42,428 nt of DNA from assembly GCA_009602725.1 (NCBI GenBank), contig WELB01000154.1, forward strand, positions 143,088-185,515, read 5' to 3'. Below, in pieces: positions 23,967-37,698 of the stretch. Within the stretch, counting starts at the first letter, position 1, and the number at the start of each line of letters is the position of its first letter. The DNA is from Spirogloea muscicola. Taxonomy: Eukaryota > Streptophyta > Zygnematophyceae > Spirogloeales > Spirogloeaceae. Below the pieces are notes generated by a model. It saw only the letters and a list, made by a program, of their open reading frames with translations, had not been told where the DNA came from and searched no databases. A program made the position numbers and the translations under genes.

Positions 23967-25264
23967 AGATTGGGAAGTTGCAATGGCTTCAGAATATTAT
24001 GATCCAGCGGAGCCATTTCCACTGGCAGCACTACGTCATCCTCGCTTGAAGGGCCCTGGCATGCAGAAGGTCTGTGCGGGCCATTTCACGTGGACAATTG
24101 CATATTATGGACCTGGACGAGAGGCAGGCACTGAGCTTGGAGTCTGACTTACATGTTATATGAATAATGTCAAGATTGCTGCCTGTGTGCAGGTCGCCTT
24201 TCCAGAGGGTTACTTGCAATCCCTTCACAAGGATGAGGGCCAGAGCGGAGGCTTGCGTGTCTCCTACCAGGGCTGATCGCATGGCTTTGCCTTGGCCCCT
24301 TGGCTTCACTAGCAAGCCTTCGCTTTTCCCTTGATAATACCTGTAATTTACACTTCGCTTTGAGAATGACTAAAGTTAGTAAGTCACTTTGTCCTGATTA
24401 CTGAGATATTGCAGGGACATGGCACACAATCAAAAGCACCTGAAGTACTTGTACGCGCAAGAATATATCTCAGTAATCGGACAGGTACACCACCAAATAA
24501 CCGTCCGGCCCAAGGCAAGCTAAAATATACACGGACTTGTCTTCCACTTTTGCCAGGTTGTATCTGAAGTTTTGTGGGATAGAAAGGAGGAGAGTTGGAG
24601 AGATGTGGGTCTGGGTCTGATTTCTGTCCTATCTTGTGAACAGGCAATCTGTACTTAGTCCCTGCAAAGTGATTTCCTCGCACAAGCCTGCTGTTGCTGG
24701 CCATACTCTCAGGGTTGTTCACGACACTTTCGAGAGCCTATTGCAATTGATTTGCAGCCAGCGAATCACGGATTCTGCTGATAGGGCAAAGAGGGCTGAG
24801 TGAAGTTGTTGGCGCTACAGAACCACATTGAGCAGCGCCGGTTTTACTCTCACCAGCCTAGGTCTAAGATCCACTTGGCATCGATATACGACACGTTTTG
24901 CCTTGTTCCACGAATACATACTGATGTTGAGGTGGAGGGACGTGAAAGGGGGGGAAGGGGGTGTCGCGTGAGGAGTCTTCCTAAATTGTCAACTTGGCAG
25001 GGATTCCCCTTCTACATCTATCAATACTAGTCAGGGGAGCCGGGCCTACAATACTGGATAGGGGTCACAGTCAACTGTGACCAACAACAGTCGAGGCAAT
25101 GGCAGGATGGACGAGTCCGTATGTTGGAGTCTATTGTCTTTGACGGAATCAGTGACGGGTCTTTGGTCGCTGACAGCCAATGCAGTTTAAAAGGCTGCAC
25201 TACACAGCACCACAAGGATGCTCACAGTCATTGTCTGCCTTTTGATGACCTGCACTGTAAGTAA
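23967..25264. other. Convergent intergenic region
   Basis: About 1.3 kb between the presumed end of the dihydrouridine synthase and the stop codon of the remodeller. It holds an inverted repeat at 24390-24483 and a short purine-rich tract near 24930-24965. A minus-strand open stretch at 24384-24722 covers the inverted repeat and has no recognisable domain. Confidence 0.45.
24390..24483. repeat. Inverted repeat, ~21-bp arms and ~50-nt loop
   Basis: Left arm 24390-24410 (TGTCCTGATTACTGAGATAT) and right arm 24462-24483 pair with only small offsets; the right arm reads TGTCCGATTACTGAGATATA on the minus strand. The loop has no coding sign. It could be a small MITE-like element or a structured RNA. 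Confidence 0.75.
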
Positions 25265-28200
25265 TCATTCCTTCTTAAGAAGAATGGCTGAGAGGATTTC
25301 TCCCATGGCCTTCGTGTCGCTTGCATCCGCCTGCTTGCTATCCTCCGCAGCGGGCTCAAGGACTGCCGCATCCAAGCTCAACTTCCTCTGTGCTATTTTT
25401 AGGATGCTCTCATCTACAGTGTCCTTCGAAATCAATCTGCAAGCACATCAGAGGTTTACAGATGCCATCTGAAATCAATTTTGACATGGATGCAGCAGTG
25501 GTGCTCTGACACTTCCATCAGCTCGCTAACCACGTAGTGGAAGATAGAAGGACAACACCACCTAGTCCTGATGCAATGCTCATGCATCTAGTGCTCCTCG
25601 ACGAGTACCTGTACACTGTGACAGCCTTTGTCTGGCCTATGCGATGGCATCGGTCCTCAGCCTGACGATCAATCTGGGGGTTGAAATCCACGTCGTGCAG
25701 CACTACAACGTCGGCACCGGTGAGGTTCAGGCCCTGGCCTCCAGCCCTTGTTGACAACAGGAACGCGAATACTTCTGTGTTGTTGTTGAAGTCGTCGACC
25801 ATTAATTGTCGCTCAACAACTGGAGTGCTGTAGGCGGTGGAGCAACAGTTAAGCAGTAAGCTTCATGTAAGCACTTGTCTTGACAAGCAGGGAGTCACAT
25901 CAAGCCTGCTTAAAATATCAGCAGACAATGAGCTGTAAGGATGTCTTTGAAATACCTGCCATCAAGCCGAATAAAACTGAGTCCTAATGTATCCAAGGAC
26001 CACTCTAATATGTCGAGCATTGACGTCCATTGGCTGAATATCAGAGGCCTCTTGTTCTGCTTCTTCAGCTTAGGCAGAAGCTTTGCTAGTGCCTGTCACA
26101 AAGATTGAGGAGGGTAAGGCTCAGGCTTGTAGAATGTGTGTTTGCATAAGTGAATCTGCAGCATCAGGTGCTTGGGGTGCAAAGGGCAACCCATGACTTG
26201 CCTGGCACTTGCCAGAAGCTAAGGAGCTTGATTGCTTAAGTGCATAGCTCCCCAGATCGTGGCTGTATGTGACACATAGCTGCAGATGGTAAGGTCGCAC
26301 ATGCATATGAGTACCATGTCAACGAGGGTGATAAATGATGCAATGCTTGAGCAGATCGTTGCCTGGAGGGTAATATCCATATATTACATTACAAGATAAG
26401 TCCAACAACCGAAATCAATCAGCTTCAGTAAGGTGAGAAAGTTGACAACATACATAGAGAGACTCACTGGAATCCTTACTATACCTGGTGAATTTGGAAG
26501 TCACTATACGTGCTTATCTCTTCAAGTACTTTCTCATCACTGCACCCGTGACCAAAAGCCCCAACCCTGTGCAGCACCTTGGCCAGCGCAGGGAGTGTTG
26601 TGCTGCTGTACTCTTGTCGTACTAATAGGGGATGGTTCGCCAGCTGCATCCACACTCAGCCAGTATATGACACAGGGTTCACGAGGTTGCAATTTCGTAC
26701 TTGCAAACGAAGAGTCTCCATTGGCAGCAAAGCAGCTGGTGTCTGACTGTTGTGGCAAGCGCTATGCATGGAGCATCTTTGAGTAGATTGCCTCTCGACC
26801 CTGCAGAAGACTAAGAGGAGTGCCTGCCTTCCGAAGATGTGTGAATATGTTAGCGATTTGCCTCTTCGGCAACTTGTCAAGAGTGCCACCCTTTCCCGAG
26901 TTGCCATTATATCGCATAGCTACTGTCCCTCGATAATCCTCAACAGCCTTGGTATAAGTTTTGGCCTGTTCCTCTTCCATCTCCACAACCCTAACCTGCA
27001 CAGCGTAATAATCTCAGAGGTTGCCTTCAGCTTTTCTGATCTTGCAATTGCCTGATTAGTGTCTGTATCTTGCAGCAGGTATCTCTCCATTGCAACGATG
27101 CGTATCTTGCTGCAGGTATCTTACAATGTTAGAACACATATGTAGCTGGAAGACTACACATGCTATGACAGTGAAGGTCATGTCTGCATCTACCGATCGT
27201 AAGTACTGTAAGAGCCTCAACTATGTCGATTTCGACTCACATTTTGCATTGCAGTTTACCTCTTGCAGTTTGGGAGTGAGTTGCTTCATGACGTCGGCCT
27301 TGATCCGCCGCAGCACAAAAGGGCCCAGGATCGCTTTCATGCGTGGGATGAGGTCGTCCTCATCACGTTCGATGGCACTGTCTCGGCTACCCAGGAGTAC
27401 ATTGAGATCGTACTCTTTTGAGTTGAAAATGTCGGGCATGAGTAGCTCCAGAAGGGACCAGAGCTCCTGAAAGACCGCAACTAAAATTAGTGCTGCACTT
27501 GTCCACGATGTTATATAGGCAGGTCACTAATAACAGGCCAGATTGGTGAACAAGGAGCGCACCCTTACCTGCAAGTCATTCTGCAGTGGAGTGCCTGTTA
27601 ACATGAGCCTGAAGCGCGCTCTTTGAGCTATCGCTCTTACTCTGCGTGTCCTCCCACTTGTTCTATCCTTGAGGAGATGAGCCTCATCCATCAACACGCA
27701 GGCAAATTTCCACCGTCTGAGAAACTTTCTGTCCTCCTTCTGTGCTGTACTGCAAGTAGCACATTGAAGATACATGATTAACACAGTCACACGACCGCTG
27801 TATAGGCGTACTTTGAGTTGCTCTCCATACTTGCTGGCCATAACTCACCTTATAGCAAGCACCAAGAAGCAGTAAACATTCAGAAGGATATGATTACCAT
27901 ACCTGTCTCTCTCAAACAGGGAGTAACAAGTGAGCAGGACATTGAAAGGGGCAGAGTCCGTCTCTGAAGCCACTTGCTCAAGCTCCTCCCTCAGCTCGGT
28001 CCTGCTAGAGCCATGGTAGAGAGTGACACTGAAGGCAGGGCACCACATCTTGAGCTCACGCTGCCAATTCTCAAGCAAAGATGCTGGGGCCACCACAAGA
28101 TGTGGCCCCGGGTTCTTCTCCAACGAGGCTAGGACAGCAAGAAAAGTGATGGCTTGGACGGTCTTTCCAAGCCCCATCTCGTCTGCCAGTATTGCTGCAC

Positions 28201-30518
28201 GAAGGCAAATTGCCATGTATCATGCGTGCCAGCAATATGCACAGTGAGCTCCATGGCATTGTCCATATGTGCAGTGTGGCATTGCAGAAATTGCTGCACT
28301 GTGATGCAAAAAGGCCTCAACACAGTAGGCAAGAGGTAGATTTGAGTTTGCTCTCCCTTGAGGCTCACCTCCACCAACTCTCTGACGATACAGCATGAGG
28401 AGAAAGTTCACCCCCACTAGTTGGTAAGGCTTGAGAGGCACTTGCTTTCTCTTCTTTGGGCGCCCACAAGCTGCTGATGCATCCGCCTGTGTTGTCAATG
28501 GTGGATGCTAAGGTCAAGTCCGGTCATCACAGTCTAGGAGTTCGACCCAACCCCTGCTTGCAAAGTGCCTGCTGAAAGTAGTGGACTACTTAAGAGGTCA
28601 AGCATGCCACGCAAGTACCTGTGTCACAAGCTTAGCAACTGATGTGTCGATTTCAGCATAGCAATCCCTGGCAAAACCACTACTACTGGAACTCGCAGCT
28701 GTCAATTGTCTCCTCAGTGTAGCAGCAATTGCTTCACACTTCCTCAGCGCCACGAGCACTGGATCGCTGTCTGCCGCCGCCAAGCTTCCTGTCCCGCGAC
28801 CATCTGATGCAGCACCAAAATTGGTCGCCAGTTGTGCATACTCCTGCGTGACCAAGCATATCCTGTAAGCGATAGGCTAAGAGACTATCTCAGTGCCAGA
28901 TTGACGAGCTGGTCAACACGATTGAATCACAGGAGATGATCTCCATCAACAACTTCAAGGTGCAAATGTACTTTGAATATCAACCGCAACATCTCCTTAT
29001 GTTGTGAGCTAAATATGCAATAATACAAATTTTTCATTATGCTTGGCGTCACCAGGATTGACCTGCTCTGTCATATTTCTGTCGTTCTCTTCAGCCTCCA
29101 AGGCGATAGCCTTGGCCAACGCTAGATCCTCGTCCTCTTGCAGCCTACGAGCAAGCTCGTCAGACTCGGGCTTTGGACAGTCCGAATCAGCATTGATAAT
29201 GTCACCAACTCCATTGCCCTTTGGCTCTTCTAGGACCCAGAGAGACAGCAACACTTCCCAGATCAGGATGCTAGCACAACTTAGCATACCAATTTGAAGG
29301 GCTGAAAGTCTCCTCTGGTGAATGAGAATGAGAATGAATGAGGCCAGGCTAGCACATCAATACAAGGTAAAGTACTTGTGTCGGAGCTAGTGGATTGACT
29401 GGAACTAGAGATGATGCAGTCGTTCACTTCCTCTCTGCACCTCTCTGCTTCCAGTATCTGTATTCAACCTGCACATCAGGAGACCACATCATGCAGAAAC
29501 ACAATGTCACTCTACTTGTTTAAGTGTGAATCGGTCCTACCTTTTACACTATCTTTGCTCTTCCAAAGTATCCGCCTCCTCTCAGCTGGTGGCTCTGCTT
29601 CAGGAGGTCTTTGTACCTGCCAACAAGACCGGGATGAGAATTTCGGGCTGCTTAGAGGTTATCAGGGTTTGGACATTGTTACAATGCCCTTGCAAATGCT
29701 CTGCATTCCTCCATCCGAGCTTCAAGACATTCTGGACAACAACGATCAGTACACTAACCCCACACTGAGAGAAGCCTGCCTCATGATCGCTCGAGCAACA
29801 TGCTCTCTTCCCTGGCAAAGCCCCGACTCTTACCTCCAGAGCTGCAGACGATCGCCTCATGACTGGCAGAGGCGATGCCTCGTCAGTGCTCTCCTCCAAT
29901 TCGATGACACTGCGCCTGCGCTTGGCCGTCCGCAGCATGTCCTCGGGACTGTGCACGCCGTCTGGTCCGTCTGCACTCGGCACGGAAACCTCTGCCCTCC
30001 CGTCGGCATGGGAGGCACCTGTTCCGGCTGCCTGCGAAGGTGGCCGGTACGCAAAGGACTGCAGCAATGGCAGCCCCGCAGCCTGTCCAGGCCCACGCCC
30101 TGCAGCCTCTTGTCTGGGCTCGCCTAGCAGCTCGCGGTAGCTCGGCGCCGCCGCGCCGCGCGTCGCCAGCGGGCCGAGCACCCTGGAGCCCTGCAGCTTC
30201 GGCAGCGGGGACTCGGGGTCCTCTATGTCGTCCTCCGAGAGGCTGGCCGCCAGCGCCTCCAGCCTCGCGCGCCCTACGGCCAGGCCCCCCGGCGGCTCCC
30301 GCGCGGCGCGGCCGAGGCCACGGACATGGCCGTGCATGACAGTGGTTGCCGCCACCCGGCCCCGGCCCCTGCCCCGGCCCTCGGCTGCCGCTTCAGCCAA
30401 CGTGGGAAGCCGACGAGCCGCACCAGCAATAGTGCCAGCCGCGCCGTCACTTCCTCAGCCCGATGCGCTGGGCCACGGTCTCCCGGCTCCGCTGCTGCTC
30501 CAGGTACGCCGCCTCCAT
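25265..30518 (-). CDS. FUN30: SNF2-family chromatin remodeller, Fun30/SMARCAD1 (ETL1) type
   Basis: ATP-dependent nucleosome remodeller. Minus-strand exons: 30518-30451 (tentative start, MEAAYLEQQRSRETVAQRIG), about 30366-29834, 29468-29441 (28 nt), 29229-29027, 28843-28619, 28486-28369 (KPYQLVGVNFLLMLYRQ), 28194-27903 (ILADEMGLGKTVQAI), 27749-27569 (LMDEAHLLKD, LTGTPLQND), 27466-27260 (ELWSLLELLMPDIF), 26995-26828, 26643-26485 (LANHPLLVRQEY), 26279-26202, 26092-25956 (PLIFSQWTSMLDILEW), 25827-25609 (STRAGGQGLNLTGADVV, DRCHRIGQTK) and 25436-25265 (TVDESILKIAQRKL). The ATPase lobes are complete. A helix DEDLALAKAIALEAEE (29027-29229) resembles a ubiquitin-interacting motif. The placement of LANHPLL, SDF and DESILKI segments follows SMARCAD1. 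Introns after 26828 and 26202 use GC donors. An N at 30571 marks an unresolved 5' end. Confidence 0.93.
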
Positions 30519-30754
30519 GTCGCCCGGCGGGGCGGCGGCGCCTCCGGGCGCGGCCGCCGCCGCTGCCGCCNCGGCGGCGTCGGCGGCGGCGGCGGCGGGG
30601 CCGGGATCGCCGTTCGCAGGTGGCACTTGGCGCCCTTTTCCCCAAGCGTCTGCCGCTGTTGGCGCCGGCGCCCATTCACTTCGCGCCGAGCAGCGGGGTG
30701 CCGTCGCGGCTGAGCCGTGAGGAGCGCCTCCTGTCCCGTCGCTGCGCGGCGGAG

Positions 30755-30960
30755 ACGAGAGAGGATGTGGCACTCCCAATGGAGGCAAGGGCTGTGAAAA
30801 GAAAGAAAGGGCTCGCCCATGCCTACATTCCTTTCTAACACCCGGAATGGCCTTAGAGAAGAGCCAGCCCGAAAAGAATTGATAGAGGTTCGAAGGGGCC
30901 AAAACGAGAGAGGGCGCGCGGCGCGCATGAAGTAGAAAAGTGGCCAAATCAAGCCAATAC
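30755..30960 (-). mobile_element. LINE 3' tail fragment(s)
   Basis: On the minus strand the sequence carries the LINE tail order: CTATCAATTCTTTTCGGGCT, GGGCGAGCCC, then GCAGTGCC-like TTGGGAGTGCCAC, matching 16165-16200 and 34955-35010. No ORF remnant is left. It lies directly beside the 5' end of the remodeller gene. Confidence 0.6.
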
Positions 30961-31802
30961 CTTGTTCACGCAAAAACTAGTGCAAAACTGAGGGGCTACG
31001 AAGCCCTATGCTAAGGTGACAGTGTGACGTTGGTTCCCACGAGTAATGACATACTCCGACAAGCTAATCTGGGGAGCCGGAGCCCCTCCTTGGAAGCTGG
31101 TGGCCTACCACAGACGGACTAGAGACAGGTATCTACAACAAAGGCAGTGTTTACGAGCGGCCAGCCCAAAACAAAAGACTCGCCCATAAAGAAGAGTAGA
31201 GAAAATGACACAAGCCCCATCTTCTATCCTTGACGCACTGCTACTCTTTCACTGCTTTCTGACACTTCTGAGACACCGCATAGTGCCAAGTAATAGTAGT
31301 ACCTTTTAGCCCTTCGAACCTTGTCCATGGATTTAGTTTCTAAGCTGGCTTTGCTCAGCCATCTCCTCATTCAGAAGCGCCAACTTCTGTCCCTGTAGTG
31401 CTACACTGTCACAGAGTGGACCTCATTTGTAGCTACCAGCGTGCGGGCTTGAAAGCATGGAAGCATGGAAGCAGAGATCTCCAGCTCAGAAGGCCGAGTA
31501 CAAAGCCTAGAGGCTCCTATTCCCATCCTTGTAACTGCTAAGCACACAACAGGAGCACGAGACGAAGATCGAAGCCTCTTGGGCAGAGGAACCAGAAGAG
31601 CTGGAACAGCGAACTGAGAATGTTCCTAATGGAAGGTTAAGGGACACATCTTGAGAGCACGTTCAGCTCTGTCCAGAACCCAATGTACAATAGGTGCTCA
31701 ATCGAATTGCTGTGTGGCCCTACATCCTAAGGTACGGTGTTGTAAGGAAGTTTGAGCTACTTCAAGGCCTATAATAAAGATATCCACCATCCACTTCTTG
31801 AA
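30961..31802. other. Intergenic region with degraded LINE traces
   Basis: About 840 bases upstream of the remodeller and downstream of tubulin copy 2. A GGCCAGCCCAAAACAAAAG-type trace near 31160-31185 and CTCGCCCAT recall the LINE tail. No gene recognised. Confidence 0.4.
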
Positions 31803-34496
<2,694 letters not shown>

Positions 34497-34559
34497 CTCG
34501 GCGACGGGAAACGCTGAGAGGAGGGCGGAGGGAAGCGACGCTCTCCTGCCGGCAGCGCC

Positions 34560-34592
<33 letters not shown>

Positions 34593-34595
34593 NGG
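34560..34595. repeat. GGC trinucleotide repeat with embedded N
   Basis: (GGC)n interrupted by N at 34593, about 65-100 bases upstream of the tubulin copy 2 start codon. The N probably marks a collapsed or unreadable repeat. Confidence 0.8.
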
Positions 34596-34929
34596 CGGCG
34601 AGCGCGGCGGGAGCGCGGGTGTGCGGCGCGCGGGAACCCGGGTCGGGCGGCGCGGGATGGGGTCGAGGAGGGGGGAAGCGGCTCCGTCAACGGCCCCCCT
34701 TCGGGCGGCCCGTGTTGGCTCCCGCAGCGGTCGCCGGCGGCGTGGAGGAACGTTTGGAGCAGGCGAATCCGCCAGTGACGGGTTGCGGCGAGAGCATGGG
34801 CAGGGGCTTGCAGCGCAGCGCTTGGCCCCCTCGTCCCCCGGGGGCCGTTTTGTTGCTCCACCCCCGGCGGGCCCCCGTTCAAACCCCAACCCCGCCTCGC
34901 CCTGCCGCACGGGCCCGCCAGTGACCGTT

Positions 34930-35160
34930 CCTCCCGACGACGACCTACCGGAAGAAAGGGCTCGCCCATTGAGGATAGGGGCTGGACAAGCCAGCCCAAA
35001 AAAGAATGAACAAAGAACGAGAAGGGGGCCAGAGGAAGCCAGAGGAAGCGCTAAGAAACCAAAGCACACAAAGAAAGAAAGCAGCTACAAATTACTCAGT
35101 AACCCCTGCTAAGCAGCCGCAAATCAGAGAGGCTAGGGTCCTGGAAGTGGGCCCCCCCGG
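34930..35160 (-). mobile_element. LINE family B 3' fragment
   Basis: On the minus strand, a remnant PSLSDLRLLSRGY with TGA near 35097 is followed by a 3' UTR ending in GGGCTGGCTTGTCCAGCCCC and CTCAATGGGCGAGCCC. This matches 6956-7165 element for element. Confidence 0.7.
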
Positions 35161-35283
35161 CAACGCCGTACTGAGACAGGAGAAGGCGCGCGGGCGCATG
35201 GAAAGGGAGGCCAAGGCAAGCCAATGCATTGTTCAAGCAGAAAGACAGAGAGAAAGGTGCGCGGTGCGCGTGAGTTGAAAGGA

Positions 35284-35928
35284 AGCGCGGCCAGATTGAC
35301 TGGTGGCTAGGAAAGGCCAGCCCAAAGAAGTGGACAACGTCTGAAGGAGCCGGAGTGCGAAAGGACTAGGACTAAGACATCAGCCAGGGAACGCTCCGTA
35401 ACCTCTAGTCAGGAGTTAAAAGAAGCGCGGCCAGATTGACTGGTGGCTGGGAAAGGCCAGCCCAAAGGAATGGACAAGGTCTGAGGGAGCCTGAGTTGAA
35501 AGGGGAGCTCTTCCAAAGAAGAAAGCGCGGCCAGATTGACTGGTGGCTGGGAAAGGCCAGCCCAAATGAATGGACAAGGTCTGAGGGAGCTTGAGTGCAA
35601 AGAAGAGGAGAAAGACTCCTTTGACGATATTCTCTTTGAAGACTCTTCTGCCTCAACAATGCATGTTTGGCTTGAATCGGCCTCCCTTGTATTTCCATGC
35701 GCACCGCGTGCCTGCATTCCAATAGAGAAGGGGGGGAGGGCTGTGAAAAGCTAGCCCAGAAAATATGGGCAAGGTACTGAGAGGAAGAAAGAAAGCGCGG
35801 CCAGATTGACTGGTGGCTGGGAAAGGCCAGCCCAAAGGAATGGACAAGGTCTGACAGTGCTCGCCCATTGAGGATAGGGGCTGGAAAAGCCAGCCCAAAA
35901 AAGAGTGGGCCCCGCTTTGATTTTTTTT
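35284..35928 (-). mobile_element. Nest of LINE 3' tails
   Basis: Four copies of a block reading GGCCAGATTGACTGGTGGCT followed by GGAAAGGCCAGCCCA occur at about 35291, 35431, 35530 and 35801, plus one family-type tail at 35862-35905. Each is a minus-strand LINE 3' end (stem-loop GGCTGGCC...CCAGCC). The first retains part of an ORF end near 35390-35410 with the stop TGA changed to GGA. The spacing suggests repeated insertion of 5'-truncated copies into earlier tails. Confidence 0.7.
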
Positions 35929-36240
35929 CCAGCCCCTCCAAACCTTGTTCATTCTTCTTGGGCTGGCCGTTCCCAGCCCCTATCCTATCGATGGCGAGCA
36001 CTTCTCTCCTATTCCCCAGCCACTGCTGCTCCGCGTGAAGCTTCAATGTCGCCGGGTCCCTCGCTCAAGTCTTCCGAATTTGGCCATCTCGATGTAGCGG
36101 TCCCTGGGAGCCTTCGCGGTTCACTTGCGCGCAGGCCGAGCTTTGGCGGCCTCCGGCTTCCGTCAGGGCGATGTCTTTCCGCCGGCTAGCTACTCAGACT
36201 TGCATCTCCTGACTAGAGGTTACTGAGCGTTCCCTGGCTG
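35929..36240 (+). mobile_element. LINE 3' tail and ORF C-terminus, plus strand
   Basis: Starts with a tail (TTGTTCATTCTTCTTGGGCT, stem-loop, GATGGCGAGCAC). It continues into an ORF end reading PASYSDLHLLTRGY with TGA at 36222-36224. The end segment repeats, inverted, at 35355-35412. It is oriented against the neighbouring nest. Confidence 0.7.
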
Positions 36241-37698
36241 ATGTCTTAGTGAAGCGGACTCACACCAAACTTCTTGTACAGTGCCTGTTTGCTGGCCCGC
36301 CACAGCCAATGCCTTACTATGGAGAAGCTGTTTGCTTCTTCCTTTTGGGCTTGTTGGCCTTTTGCAGCCATTGCCTCTCCCTTAGCATAGGGCTTCGCTT
36401 TGTGTAGCATCTCATTTGTACTAGCTTTTGCCTGAACAGTGTAACGGCATGCCCTGTCTCCCATTCAATTTATGCGCACTCGCACCTTTCGCCCTATTGA
36501 GCCACTTCTCCTTCGTCTTCTCTGTATACCTCGACCACTCCTCGGGCTGGCCCTCACATCCATCGCCTTTTGTGGCAAGAGAATCTTCTTCACATTTGTA
36601 CCTTCCCACTTCTTTGGCTGGCTTCTCACGGCCACTGCCTCACCTTGGTAGCGCAGACCACCCCCTCCATTTCTCTTACTTCCGCAACAGTCATCTGGGC
36701 TGGCCACTCAGCCATCGCCCCATCTGGTTGGCTAGTCCCCACCTTAGAAACTACTCACCTCAAAAGGTTGTCCATGTGTTATGGGCTGGCCTTCCACAAC
36801 CATCACCATCATTTCTTCTTTTTCGACTCCTGCCCACGCATAATTTAGCTTAGATTTCTCAGCTGCTGCATCTTATGACTACCCACATTCTTGCCTCTCT
36901 TTCCCTCTTCCGCACGCTCTGCCGGCCCCAGCCCTCACTATGTGCTGTTTTCATCCTCTCGCTGCAAAAGTGTTCTCTGCACTCTTTCCAGGCTTGCCAG
37001 TACGTGCCTCTGCCAATTTGGTGGCGCAAAGACTTGTCCAATAATATGCATTATTAAGTAGGCTTTTAAGCACTGGTATCCGCCACCAGCAGCGCTCTCC
37101 CCCACCCCGCTCTCACCCCAAGAAAACTCCGACCACTGTTGCTACTCAATTTCTGCTCCAACGATTTGTGCAGTCTTGTTCGTGTCCATACACTGGCATT
37201 GCCCTTCTTGAAGGGACTCAGGTTTTCTCTTACGCTCTGCATGCCAAAAGCCGCTTGCTTGATCTGCACTAGATGCCCTGCTTGAGTTAATCTACACGTA
37301 AGACGTCCTCAGGTCCTCCTCCACTTTGCATTCGACTTAACACCGAGCTAGAAGTACAAAACAGAAAGGCAAGCATGGCGTTGCAAAAGAGGGTGTCCTC
37401 TGCACAGCGTCAAAGATTGAATGCTAGGCCATTCGTATGCTGCTGTACAGTCATAAGGCCTCGCCATGCTGGATAGCTTCTTCTAATTGAGGCTGGTCAA
37501 AGGAATGCAGAGGGCCTGTCCACTATGTCCAGGCTATGCACAAGAGCCTGTCAGATATATTCGTGCCAAGGCGTGGACAAGTTATGCTTGACAGCTACAC
37601 CGTCGACAGTCAATGTCAAACATTGTTGTCTCCTTCAGAAGGTTGGCTTGTAGCAAGGGGCACGGCTGCTCTGTGTGCTGTGGCAGCACTCACTGGTC
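36241..37698. repeat. Degenerate ~80-bp tail-like repeats, then unassigned sequence
   Basis: Between 36540 and 36840 a GGCTGGCC-TCAC-GCCACCGCC-like motif recurs at about 36543, 36619, 36698 and 36781, a period near 80 bases, with pyrimidine-rich spacers. These look like eroded LINE tails. From 36840 to 37698 I see no gene; it is presumably the 3' flank of the rhomboid-like gene. Confidence 0.5.

Noticed and set aside
28885-28975. Plus-strand exon reading QIDELVNTIESQEMISINNF
   Set aside because: It lies in a minus-strand intron of the remodeller and has no partner exons or recognisable family; probably chance, though protein-like.
35284-35860. CRISPR-like array from regularly repeated blocks
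   Set aside because: The repeats are eukaryotic LINE 3' tails with uneven spacing, linked to ORF-end remnants and a stem-loop.
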